Assembly (NCBI RefSeq): GCF_003597395.2
Contig: NC_133777.1
Span: 55,346,687 to 55,410,686 of the forward strand
Direction: 5' to 3'
DNA: 64,000 nt
DNA from: Chelonoidis abingdonii
Lineage: Eukaryota; Chordata; Testudines; Testudinidae
The notes under the pieces were generated by a model that saw only the letters and a list, made by a program, of their open reading frames with translations, had not been told where the DNA came from and did no database searches. Position numbers and translations under genes: made by a program. This document shows, piece after piece, positions 48,790 to 60,058 of this stretch (position 1 is its first letter; each line of letters begins with the position of its first letter).

Positions 48790-51010
48790 AGGAGTACTTG
48801 TGGCACCTTAGGGTACGTCTACACTATGGGATTCTTCTGATTTTACGTAAACGGGTTTTGTAAAACAGATTGTATAAAGTTGAGTGCACGCTGCCACACT
48901 AAGCACATTAATTCGGCGGTGTGCGTCTGTGGTCCGAGGCGAGCGTTGCACTATGGGTTCCTATTCTGTAGCTATCCCATAGTTCCCGCAGTCTCCCTCG
49001 CCCCTTGGAATTCTGGGTTGAGATCCCAGTGCCTGATGGGGCAAAAATCATTGTCGCGGGTGGTTCTGAGTAAATGTCGTCAGTCGTTCCTTCCTCCGGG
49101 AAAGCAATGGCAGACAATCATTTCGCACCCTTTTTCCCTGGATTGCCCTGGAAGACGCCATAGGACGGCAACCATGGAGCCCGTTCAGCTTTTTTTTACT
49201 GTCACCGTATGTGTACTGGATGCTGCTGACAGAGGCGATACTGCAGCGCTACACAACAGCATTCATTTGCCTTTGCATGACAGCAGAGAGGGTTATCAGT
49301 TGTTTTGTACCGTCTGCTGCGCCACTGTAAATTGGCAATGAGATGATGGTTATCTGTCGTTCTGTACTGTCTCCTGCTGTCATGGGTGCCCCGGTTGAGG
49401 TTGGCCGGGGGCGCAAAGACAAAAATGGGAATGACTCGCCAAGTCAATTCCTCGTTTATGGTATCTAAAAATAGAGTCAATCCTGCCTAGAATATGGAGC
49501 AAGTGTACTAGAGAACCAGAGAGCACAGCCGGTCCGTGTCAGATCCTGCAGAAATGATGAGCTGCATGCCATTTTAGGGGGTGTCCCTGCAACAACCCTA
49601 CCCGTTGCTTCCCTCCTCCCCAAACCTTCCTGGGCTACCTTGGCAGTGTCCCCCCCCATTTGTGTCATGAAGTTATAAAGAATGCAGGAATAAGAAATAC
49701 TGACATGTTGTGAGATAAAATGAAGGGGAAGCAGCCTCTAGCTGCTATGTAGTCCAGGCAGAACTACGTGTGTGGAGGAAGGAGGAGCCCAGCATTCCCG
49801 CTGCTATTGGACACGCCAGGCAGTACAGACTCTTTTCTTTACACATGAAGGGAGGGGGTGATGGAGCTCACCCCACCGTTATATTAATGAGGACGGTTAC
49901 CAGCCGTTCTGCTACCATCTACTGGGAGATGGACCGGGAATAATTATCCTATTTTTTACCAGGCGCCCCGAGCCGGCCTCACCTGAGGCCAGCCAGGAGC
50001 ACTCACGGCTCTGACGAGGACGGCTATCAGTCCTTTCTGCACTGTACCGTCTGCCACTGGGGAGAGGTGGGAGAGAGGATGCTCTGTTTTACTGCTGCGC
50101 ACCGTTGTCTACCAGCAGCTTGCAGTATACATAGGGTGACATAAAAAAGTCAAAAACGATTTTTCCCCTTTTTTATCATGGAGGGGGAGGGAGGTAAATT
50201 GCACGAGATAGACCCTGAACCACCTGGACAATGATATTTGGACCTTCCAGGCATGGGAGCTCAGCCAAGAAATACAAATTGCATATTTCGGAGACTGCGG
50301 GGACATGTGGTAGGGGATAAGAGTCCTCGTACCGCCTCCTCCCTCCATGACGCGCTCCACTTTCCTTCTTTGCTTTGTGTTACGCATCTCACACAGCACT
50401 GTTGGACTCTGTATCATTAGCCTGGAGAATTTTTTCAAATGCTTTGGCATGTCTTCTGTAACGGAGCTCTGATGAAAACACGATTTGTCCCCCATACAGC
50501 AGTCAGATCCAGTCTATCCCGTCGGTCCATGCTGGAGCCTTTTTGGATTTGGGATCGCATCGCCACCCGTGCTGATTCAGAGCTCCCCGCGGGCAAACGG
50601 AACGAAATTCAAAGTTCACTGGGGCTTTTCCTGTCTACCTGGCCACTGGATCCAAGTTTCAGATTGCTGTCCAGAGCGGTCACAGTGAGCACTGTGGATA
50701 CCACCTTGGAGCCCAATACCGTCGATTTGCGGCCAACCACTACACCTAATCCGATAATGGTAATACCGATTTGCGCTACTCCTTCTCGTTGAGGAGGCCG
50801 TACAGAAACCGATTTAAAGAGCCCTTTATATCAATATAAAAGGGGCCTCGTGTGTGGACGGGTACAGCGTTAAATCGGTTTAACGCTGCTAAAATCGGTT
50901 TAAACACGTAGTGTAGACCAGGCCTTAGAGACTGACAAATTTGTTTGAGCATAAGCTTTCGTGGGCTACAGCCCATTTCTTTGGATGCATAGATTGGCGA
51001 TATATTTAGG
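48790..51010. mobile_element. Older repeat split by the Harbinger at 48811
   Basis: The sequence aggagtacttgtggcacctta before the insertion continues after it as ttagagactgacaaatttgt and gcataagctttcgtgggcta, a family also present in the hairpin at 39691-39829. Removing 48811-50924 and one TTA rejoins the element. The class of this old repeat is not certain. Confidence 0.7.
48811..50924 (-). mobile_element. 2.1-kb decayed Harbinger derivative with TTA target duplication
   Basis: The left end gggtacgtctacactatggg resembles the right end of the 13.6-17.6 kb Harbinger. The right end tagtgtagaccaggcc is the reverse complement of the start of the element at 63871. The flanks are tta (48808-48810) and tta (50925-50927), the Harbinger TWA target. 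On the minus strand from about 50520, remnants of the Myb/SANT gene appear (an AWT-like start, then a CQCRVK-like region), heavily altered. Transposase is not recognisable. The element is non-autonomous in its present form and lies in MTMR10 intron 1. Confidence 0.8.
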
Positions 51011-51261
51011 AGATATATATACACATACAGAGAGCATGAAAAGGTGGGAGTTGTCTTACCAACTCTGATAGGCCAATTAAGTAAGAGAAAAAAATTTTGA
51101 AGTGATAATCAAGATAGCCCAGTACAGACAGTTTGATAAGTGTGAGAATACTTACATGGGGAGATAGATTCAATGTTTGTAATGGCTCAGCCATTCCCAG
51201 TCTATGTATATCTTTAATTTTGTAAGTATTTTACTTTTTTGTGATGTTGCTGTTGTTTCAG

Positions 51262-51322
51262 GTTGAAGACAAAGTAACCCCAGAGCCCAGGATTAAAAAG
51301 CTGGAACCAGTACTTTTGCCAG
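51262..51322 (+). CDS. MTMR10: MTMR10 second coding exon
   Basis: The acceptor gttgtttcag and donor gtaaat bound 61 bases encoding VEDKVTPEPRIKKLEPVLLP plus one base. EPxIKKLEPVLLPG matches the MTMR10 N-terminus before the PH-GRAM domain. The exon joins the first in phase 0 and leaves in phase 1, so a Gly codon is completed by exon 3. Exon 3, expected to begin EIVVNEVNFVRK, is not found before the right edge, so intron 2 is longer than 12.6 kb. Confidence 0.92.
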
Positions 51323-52259
51323 GTAAATATTAATCAAGGATTTGACAGAGGTCTACACAGGGCTGTTTTTTTTAGTGTCTTCTATTCATTCTGGTAGTAT
51401 TTGTAGGATTAACAGCGTGCACGTAACTCTATTTTTCTGTACTGTTTGACCAATAATTAATAACTTTTATTCTACCCTTAATGTAGTAATTAAGGGAATA
51501 CAGTTTGTAACTTAGTAAGAAAATCTTCTGACTCTTGTCTGTGAGAGATTTTCTAATTTTGTTTAGTTAACTCTTGAAACTAAACATAGGTGGGTAATTG
51601 TTTTGTTATAGGATTGTAAAATTTCATGCCTTGATATTTACTTGCTTATCTGAAACAGGTAAGCACTGTAATTTGATAGTCTTTGTGACACAGTGTTTAG
51701 GGGGTTCTCTCTTTGGATCACCAGATTTAGGCTCCAATTTTGCAGTTGGATCACATGGGCAGATATTTGCGCCTTTGGTTAGTCCTGCCTGTGTGACGTG
51801 GGTGGCAGCTCTGTGTTAAACTCTTCATTCCTTTTCTTTTACTGAATATCCAGTATCTGATTCTAAGCTTTTTGAACTATTTCAAGAGAGTGTGATGGAA
51901 AGGAGGAGTAGCTTTTTATCATGCTTTATAATCAGTAGTTTATATCAGAATCCAAGATGTCCAACTGCATGTACTACCTCTTTATTAAGAAAATAAAACT
52001 TTAGTAAGAAGATAAAACTATATTATCTCAGAGAAACATGGAATTATAAAATCTTGTTCTGACATTAAAAATTCCATCAGCCTATACTATACTATACTAT
52101 AGCTGTTACTTGAATCACAAACTATTCCTTACTAATTAGAGCAATAAATATGGTGGTTGATTGCAAACATTGCTTGGATTTTGTGGGAGTATTTTTGCTA
52201 GAACAGATCTAAGCATATATATTTAAATACAGATAAGAAAAATAGATGACCTAAATTAT
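51323..52259 (+). other. MTMR10: MTMR10 intron 2, first part
   Basis: AT-rich intron without assigned elements. A short (actat)n run lies near 52084-52100. Confidence 0.6.
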
Positions 52260-54155
52260 CACTTACTTTAGTGGGACATTGTTATCATGGCTAAAGAATT
52301 TCTAGATAAATTAGATGTATTCAAGTCAGCAGGGCTTGATGAAATTCATCCTAGAGTACTTAAGGAACTAGCTGAATCAGTCTTGGAGCCATTAGTAATT
52401 ATCTTTGAACTCCTGGAAGACAGTAGAGGTCCCTGAAGGTGGCAGAAGGGCAAACATAGCACCTATCTTTAAAAAGGGGAGGGAGAAGGACCTGGAAGAT
52501 ACTGGAGCAAATTATTAAACAGTCAATTTGTAAGGACCTGGAGGATAATGGGATTATAAGGAATAGTTAGCATGGATTTGTAAACAAAAATCATGCCACA
52601 CCAACTTAATTTCTTTCTTTGATAGGGTTACCAACCTAGTGTATAGTGCAGAAGCAGTAGTCATATGTATCTTGATTTTAGTAAGGCTTTTGACACATTT
52701 CTGCATGACATTCTCATAAGCAAACTAGGGAAATGTGGTCTAGATGAAATTATTATAAGGTAGAAAAATCCAATGCACAACTACAAAATGAGGAATAATT
52801 GTCTAGGTGATAGTACTTCTGAAAAGAATTACTGAATATGATGCAGCTGCAAAGACAGCTAGGAGTGTATTAACAGGAGTGTTGTATATAAGACACAGGC
52901 GGTAGTTGTCTCACCCTAATCGGGACTGGTCAGGCCTCAGCTGGAGGACTGTGTCCAATTCTGGGCACCACAATTTAGGAAAGATGTGGACAAATTGGAA
53001 GGAATACAGAGGAGGGCAACAAAAATGATAAAAGGTTTAGAAAACCTGATCTATGAGGAAAGGTTACAAAAACTTCCCATATTTAGTCTTGAGAAAAGAA
53101 GATTGAGGGTTGACCTGATAAGTCTGCCAATATGTTAAGGGCTGTTATAAAGAGGACAGTGATCAGTTGTTCTCCATGTCCAGTGAAGGTAGGACAAGAA
53201 ATGATGGGTTTAAGCTGCACTGAGGGAGATTTAGGTTAGATTATTAAGAAAAACTTTTTAACTATAAGATTAGTTAAGATCTGGAATAGGTTTCTGTCAC
53301 GGAGTTCCTGGGCAATGCTCTGGAACTGCTCTTTACAAAGCCAGTCTGGACTCTGGTGAAGTCCCATCTCTGTGAGCAGACTGTCTTCAGGGCAAGAAGG
53401 ACACACAGCTTCCACCTTCCTGTGTCTGACCTTTGGAGCATTCAGCATCCTCTGCCCCTCCATGTGCTTCCCATAGTGAGGCCGCCCTCATGAGGTCTTG
53501 GGGAAGCCACAGGGTCCTGCACCCGCACTTTGTGGTCTGATGTGACTCTGAGCCAGCCAGTAAAACAGAGGTTTATTAGATGACAGGAACATGGTCTAAA
53601 ACAGAGCTCGTAGGTACAGAGAACAGGACCCCTCAGCCGGGTCCATCCTGCGGGCAGTGAACCAGACACCCACGTCTGCACTCACTCCTCATCCCCAGCT
53701 AGCTCCAAAACTGACTCACCCTCCAGCCCCTCCTCCTCTGGGCTTTGTTCCTTTCCCAGGCAACGAGGTCACCTGATCTTTGTTCTCCAACACCTTTAGC
53801 TGTCTCCTTGCTGCAGGAAAGGGCCCCAGCCACTAGTTGCCAGGAGATAGTGTCAGCCATTTATGTGCACTGGCCCTTTGCTCTGCAACAGTCTCACCTC
53901 CTAGAGACTTAAGAAATGCATAGGGGAAATGAGGCACCCACACAGTATTCAGAGGAAAGATTAAGAAGAGTCCCACTTCGTCACATCTTCCAAGGGAAGT
54001 CATGGAGTCTTCATCATTGGAAGCTTTTAAAAACATTTGGAGAAACACTTCTCAGGGATGGTTTAGATTTACTTGGTCTTGCCATAGCACTGAGGGTTGG
54101 ATTAGATGACTTCTCAAGGTCTCTTCCAGCCCTTGATTTCTGTGGTTCTATGTAA
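52260..54155 (+). mobile_element. CR1 LINE, decayed, interrupted by a solo LTR
   Basis: RT fragments read KSAGLDEIHPRVLKELAESV (about 52325-52385) and YLDFSKAFDTF (about 52672-52705), both standard in the CR1 RT domain. The C-terminal and 3' UTR parts follow from about 52840 (ggcctcagctggaggactgt) to 53294, and resume at 53986 (tcttccaagggaagtcatgg) through ggattagatgacttctcaag and the end tggttctatg at about 54150. Deletions between about 52710 and 52840 and many stops make it inactive. Confidence 0.8.
53295..53985 (-). mobile_element. Solo LTR inserted in CR1
   Basis: The segment runs TGTCACGGAG to TTCGTCACA, with inverted TGTCAC/GTCACA tips typical of LTR ends. It splits the CR1 3' UTR exactly between gaataggtttc and tcttccaaggg. 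On the minus strand an aataaa lies near 53574, suggesting that orientation. The flanks gtttc and tcttc may be a degraded 5-bp target duplication. No internal genes adjoin it. Confidence 0.7.
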
Positions 54156-54834
54156 TCAGCTAAGTCTAAAATTGACTTTGATGTTGCAGCCCTCAAAGTG
54201 AACAAGAAAAGTAATAAGTAACTGTTCCAAGTGTGTATGTTAATTATTTCACCTACTTACTACCTGGTATTTGACTATTGTTAATCATCAAGCAGTACTA
54301 ACTACTTGCAATGCTGTTGTGTATTGAGATAAAGTTTAGTGTGCTGAATTTGTGGAGGGGACGAGGAGAAGAATCTTTTTGGTTAGTTTTCAGTATTTTA
54401 TTTTTACCTGAATGAGTAATTATTGATTGACTGCATCTTCTTATGAAAGAAAGTATGGGATCTTGTTCTGGGGCTTAAAAATGTAGGTACTTTGCAAACA
54501 GCAAAAATTGTTATTTATCTGTAGAAAACAGTTAAACAGTCTTCATGCTGTTCAACCTCTTACATGCTACATTACAGTAGCAAACAACTAAAGTGTAGGG
54601 TTGGTTTGTTTTTTAAGAACAAATTCAGTTTGTTTGTTTTTCCCCAAGAGGGAATAGGCCTTTGTGTACTCTGAATTTGTTGAGTATTTTGCCCACTTAC
54701 TCCCATTACCGCCATTCCTTCCTGAGGTCACTATCCTTCTGCATTAGGAGCATTTATTCAGGAAGTCACTAGAGCTGTTCTGTAATTGGTCTGAGAGGTG
54801 AGTTAATTTCAGATTAGTTCCCCAGCATGGTGAG
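54156..54834 (+). other. MTMR10: MTMR10 intron 2 segment, nothing recognised
   Basis: AT-rich intron with no repeat, exon or structure that I can identify. Confidence 0.6.
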
Positions 54835-55000
54835 GGCAGAAGTGTAGTGTTGTGGTTAAGATCTTGGGAGATCCGAGTTCCATTCTTCCACGATTTTCCT
54901 GTGTAATCTTAGGCAAACTGGCACACAAAATGAAGCAATCTATAAAGTGGGGTGGATAGTAATTCAGAATTTCACAGGATAAATTAAATGACTTCTGTGA
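54835..55000 (+). mobile_element. MIR-type SINE fragment
   Basis: The run gtgtagtgttgtggttaaga, gagatccgagttccattctt, tgtgtaatcttaggcaaact and a decayed ...ataaagtggggtggatagta follows the order of a MIR element from its 5' end. It is strongly diverged. Confidence 0.5.
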
Positions 55001-56849
55001 GACTACCTCTGCTTAAAGCTAAGCATGTGCTTAAGTGCATGTCTGAATACAGTTAGTGCCATAGAAAAGTCTATAAACACACATACTGTGGTGCTATAGG
55101 TGTTGACTTCTCGATGAGACATAAAGCCAAGTTTCTGTCCAAATTCCAATTTGTTTAATTACATTCTGCTTTACTTGCCTTCCCCTTGCAATTAACTGAA
55201 TATGGCATTCTTGATTTCCTGACAATAATTGTTGTATAATGTTTCCTATGCTGTTAAAAAAACCGTATGTTAACCTAGTAGAGCTAAACTTCAGGGGTTG
55301 AAGACTGTTATATAGTTAGTAAGTTTGTTTTATAATTCTTTGAGATGAAACTCTCTGTAAATTAGGGTAGTAATCTTAGTATTGTGATAACTGTAAATAT
55401 CTAGTGTCCCAAACTGTTAATTCCTAAAATATAGTAGTTTTTAGAAAACAATTGAGTTAGTAGAAACTAGAATCCAAAGCTAGGTTTGGTAAAATACTCA
55501 TTATGCTGTCTTTTAAGTTTTGTTTTGTGTTTGAAAGGGGGTGGGGACGGCTGGCGGAGTGCTGTGACTGGACTACAGTATTGCCACCCCCAAGCATTCA
55601 AAAATCCCTGGACGTTATTAAAAATAAATTGAGTCTTTAGGGTTCATGTTTTCAGTTTTTTTTTCTGCCACCAGGAGGTTTACCTTTTTTATTTTTTTTT
55701 AAATGAAAACTCGGAATCTAGTGTAATCGCATGACTCCAGGGAGGTGAGGTGCTAAGAAAAGAAGAGCAAATATCATGAGTCTTGGATTTAAAACCAGAA
55801 TTGCTGTCAGTACTGGGACTGTAATAGTAGACAGTGAAAACCTAATCATTTTATGGCGCAGGGCATTTTCATTCTCAAATTAAGTTTGAAAGTTTCTTTA
55901 TATGTAATTATATTCAGAATTAAAATCTGTTTTCTTTTACCTTCCTCTATGTTCTTCCATTCCTTTTTTCCTGATCAAGAATGCTTGCCACAGTTGTTTG
56001 GGACACTGGCCTCAGCAATATTTTCTTCTCTTTTGTTTTATTAGTTTATTGATCTGAACAGGTAACATTTCTAATGAGCAGAGTAGAGAAACAGCAAGTA
56101 ATCTGGCAGACATCCCCTGCAGTGTGACATACCTAGTTAATAGAACACTAGCTGGCTTATTTTTGGAGAGTTGTAGTTATGACTAATGATTTTGCAAATT
56201 GTGAACTAGGGTAAATCTTGTATGTAAGTTTTCTGCTTACAAGCAGTCTTCAGGGAATTGGTTACACTAGTTGCTGTTCCACTAAAAAGTTCTACAGCAT
56301 TTGAGACATTGTCATAAGCATTTTCAAAATTGTATAGTATACAAAATGTGTCCTGAATTATATTCTAGCTGTTTTATGTTTAGATGAATTGCCAACCATG
56401 CTGTGCAACAGAACATGCAACTTGACAATAGACCTCAGTGGAGTTTTTAAAAACAGCTTTGTTTCATGTTGTTCATACCCAGGACCTTTTGTTCTGCTCA
56501 CAGGTAGTCTATGTTCTAAAATTTGTATAAAGTCTAAAGTACAAAGTATAGTGTTTAGCCAGGATTCAGGCAGACTGATACATATCCCTGTGCTATTTGT
56601 TCACCTTCCATTTGTGACTCCACTTCCTAATGGTAAAATTAAACATATAGATGACAACTTAAAACCAAGCTTTTTGTAGACAGTATCATTCCTAGTAACT
56701 TTTGAAATTATAATATTCAATTTATGCTTACTGGAGGAGTACTTAATGAAAACCAAGGTCCTTTTTTGTTTTTACAAGAGGTAAAGTAACATCTTGAGTA
56801 GTATGGTCTATCCAAATGGTGAACATACGTACTTACTGCTTACATAGCT
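55001..56849 (+). other. MTMR10: MTMR10 intron 2 segment, nothing recognised
   Basis: AT-rich intron. The aagctaagcatgtgcttaag piece near 55016 may be a scrap of the palindromic repeat family. Open frames here, such as that at 56389-56679, show no conserved protein features or splice signals that would make them an exon. Confidence 0.5.
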
Positions 56850-57005
56850 CTGTTCATCTGCACATCTCATAATGCTTATAAAAAGCGGGTAAGATTAGTT
56901 ATCCCAACTTTTCAGATGAGAAAATTGAAGTCCAGATAGTAAGTAGTGACTTACCTGAAGACACACAGCAGGTTAGTGGGAGAAGCAGGAATCTGAGAAT
57001 TCACA
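56850..57005 (-). mobile_element. MIR-type SINE, minus strand
   Basis: The sequence cagatgagaaaattgaagtc, then agtagtgacttacctgaaga, cacacagcaggttagtggga and gcaggaatctgagaattc is the reverse complement of the conserved MIR core. Confidence 0.65.
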
Positions 57006-57059
57006 AAGCGTGTGGCTTTTCTCATTTCTCTGTCCAGTGGAAGTCTTAAATCTCCCATT

Positions 57060-59990
57060 TCAAGGGAATAACTTGTCTTTATAGTTTCAGTAAATTAAAG
57101 AAAATTTCTGAAGCCCATTCCTACTTCTTGGCATGGAACCCTGAATATCTTCCTGATTCAGCCAAGCTTTCTTGCTGTGGAAAGGAGAGCAGATTACAAG
57201 CGTTCTGCTCAGCAGTTGCTATTTGTGTCTATACAGCTGCTGATCTCTACTCTTCCACTGGATGCTGAATCAAGGATCATGGCAGTGTAGGAATCCAAGT
57301 GCTTAAGTGACTTCCACCAGTTCACTGATGTGACTTTCTTTAAAACATCATCAGCAAACATATATTTCTTGAATGGTTCACCCTTAGCTCTGAAGTTTAA
57401 TATAATTGGCATTATGTAGGGATGATTGCTGGATGTCCATGTCGTAGCCAACTCCTCTTCTTCAGCAGTTAAGGTTTGACCCTGTTACCAAGTATTGAGA
57501 ATATCTGCAAGAAAATGAGCTGGAGGTAGTGCTTGTCCTATTCGTTTTTTGTAATGCTTGTAATTTAACTCTGTCATTACATATTTCTCTTTTTAAGATC
57601 TCGCTCAGTTCCTTCCACATTTCAACAGTGTCAGCAGTAAAACAGTTATTTCTCTGCATTTTGTTCAAGGCTACAGAAAAAGGCTTCAGGGTAATCAGCA
57701 TGTGTTCAACATTTCTCTTAAGCCCAATGTTGAGAACTTTGGCTGTGACATTGCCATCTATTTTTTTCACAGTTTTGTTCACAAACTGTCATCGGATTAG
57801 TCCAGTTCTTGATAGTACTCAAAACAGTCCACTATGGAGTTCCATTGCATGTCTTGTCGGAGTTAGCTTGATTCCTCCCACTTTTTTCACAGCAGCTGCT
57901 GCAAAGTGGTTGTTAGGGAAGTATTTTGCAGTTTCAACAACATTAGCCTTTATTTCTGGAACACTGAAGTCTTTGGCTAGGAATTGCATCAAATGAGCAC
58001 TACAACCATATATTAGCTTGGGACTCTCTTCTAAATAATTTCTTCTCATCTTGGATACATTTGTAGCATTGTCTGTGTGACCAAGCTGCATGCTAGACAT
58101 TTGAATTTTATTTCACAGTTTGTTATAGCTTTTACTGTTGCTACTTGTAAGTATTTTGCTGTGTGTGCATTTCCTGATGTATCAATTGTTTCTGTAAGGA
58201 AGACATTCCTTTCTTCTGTTGTCACATAAGCACCTACAACAGGATCATTGTGGACATTGCTCCACCCATCAAGACTCGGGTTAACAATTTTACCCTATAG
58301 ACCTTTTGCATACTGCTCAATTTCTCTTTCATACGCTGTATCCAACAGTTTGCCTGCAACATCTGTTCTGTTGCATCAACTGTATGCTGGGCTTAATGAC
58401 TGAACCACGTTAAGGAAGCGTGGGTTCTCAGTCATGCAGCAAGTAGAGTTTGTTGCATAAACAAGCCGGACAATTTTTTGATCAATTACGTCTTTTTGTA
58501 ATCTGCTGGGTCTTACCACAAACTTATCTATGGTGGTTTCTGGATGATGGAGATTTTTTTTCTTTTTTCCTTTTTGCTACAGGTGGTATACTGTGGCTAT
58601 GTGACATTCATGATGTGACTGAAACACAATCATTGGCAGATAACTCTGAAACTATAAAAAATGATGGTGATCTTGAAGGTGGATAGTCTTCAGAATCCTG
58701 TATATTGAGGGTGGATTCTCCTAAATAAAATAAGTCAATGCCGTTATTTAATTAATATTACCATACTGCTCATTTAGTATTACTCATTGTATTCACTGAC
58801 ACTCAGTACTACTTTAAAGGTGAGATCTGCCTATTTCAGCTTTGTATTTTGTATTACAACTGCATCTAAAATGATAGTACCATAGAGTAACAACTATATT
58901 TTTTTTTCTCAAACATGAGAATTCAGGAATAGTCCAGAAGGAAGACAGGAAGTCCTAAAGAGAGAAGTATGAAATAAAAAAGTTTACCAACCTGAAGATC
59001 CTGCATGTTCAGACCAGTTCCTTTCATCATCATCAATGCAGCTTCATCCTGAGAAGGAACACTTCTCATGATGTTGTTTCATTTGGGCAACCAGGCCTTG
59101 CATTTCTTTGTTGCACTGTTTGCATTTTGGATGCCTGTCTTTCCCACAGGTAGAGGAACTTCATTAAAATATTCCCAAACTGGGTCTCTTTTGCGGTCTG
59201 CTGCCATTGTAGGTTTTCCTTTCTAGTGAGAGAATGGTATGGTAGATCTCAAATCAATGAAGGCTACATTCAGAAAGATCTCAAGACTTCTGGAATATGC
59301 CGCTCAAACACTTTCACTTTTGGTTCTCCTGTCTGTCCCTCCCTTGTCACATTTATCTCCAGACTTTCTCCTTGTCCAGATCTATTCCTCCCCCAACAAT
59401 CTTCTATTCATTGAACTTTTTGAAACTTTGCTCTTTTAGAGAGAGGTAAGGGATTGACTCTGTGTACACAAATTTGCAGCAGGACAGTAGAAATGAGGTC
59501 TGTTATTTCTCACCTCTCTCTATATAGATATAGCTATTTATTTATTTAAAAACATTTTTGTTGTTAACAAGCATGTTATCTCTGGAGACACAAATCCACA
59601 GTTCTTAAACTGTAAAACTAAGCATATCTGATGGTATCTTCTAGACTAAGCACTGAGTCCCATTGAGTAGATAGAAAGATTAACCTAAATAATCTTTACA
59701 GAAGCCCTGGAGCCCTATAAGATTGGGTCCCTAATCCATGAACTATTGGAACTCATTTACAAAACTTTTCTTAAAATTACATAAATATATCGTCTCATAC
59801 TGTAGAATTAGAATTTATAATCCCTATTCCATGATGAGATATCTTTGAGCGATAATGTATCTTAATTAAAACTGTCTTTAGATAGGTGTTTTCCTCAAAA
59901 AGCATTTTATCAAAAAAATCCTGTTTAAATTTTAAAAAATCCTATTTATTTTTTAAAATCATTAATTTTTATCCATCCTGCTTTCCCTAC
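57060..59990 (-). mobile_element. Decayed autonomous hAT transposon, minus strand
   Basis: It contains a broken BED-finger hAT transposase on the minus strand (57209-59207). Sequence upstream of the start (59220-59990 in + coordinates: gcaggacagtagaaatgagg, then ttatttatttaaaaacattt) looks like the 5' noncoding part of the same family. I could not identify the terminal inverted repeats or the target duplication, so the borders are approximate. Confidence 0.6.
57209..59207 (-). pseudogene. BED-finger hAT transposase (broken)
   Basis: The minus-strand ATG at about 59207 reads MAADRKRDPVWEYFNEVPLP, then, after a frameshift, CKQCNKEMQGLVAQMKQHHE with a following KC: a BED zinc finger with C-x2-C and H-x-x-x-C. 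Further on come DNATNVSKMRRNYLEESPKL and YGCSAHLMQFLAKDFSVPEI (58040-57950), KYFPNNHFAAAAVKKVGGIK (about 57920-57870) and NVEHMLITLKPFSVALNKMQ (about 57705-57650). Last come WKELSEILKREICNDRVKLQ and GEPFKKYMFADDVLKKVT (about 57390-57340). This is the RNase H-like hAT core with the conserved CSAHxxNL-like block. Stops separate the pieces, and the segment between about 58980 and 58110 is poorly readable. Not functional. Confidence 0.8.
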
Positions 59991-59999
59991 TCTTCTCGA

Positions 60000-60058
60000 T
60001 CTGGTGGAGTACAGGAGTCGCTGCTTGTTGATCCCCCGGTAAGTGTAGACAAGCCCTA
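60000..60058. repeat. Truncated MITE end (tgtagacaagccctaa)
   Basis: The 3' end cggtaagtgtagacaagccc is the terminus of the ggcttgtcta MITE group. Only the right end is visible. The preceding part, tggtggagtacaggagtcgc, may belong to it. Confidence 0.5.

Noticed and set aside
57529..57996. Open frame of 155 codons on the + strand
   Set aside because: It is the antisense shadow of the hAT transposase remnant on the minus strand.
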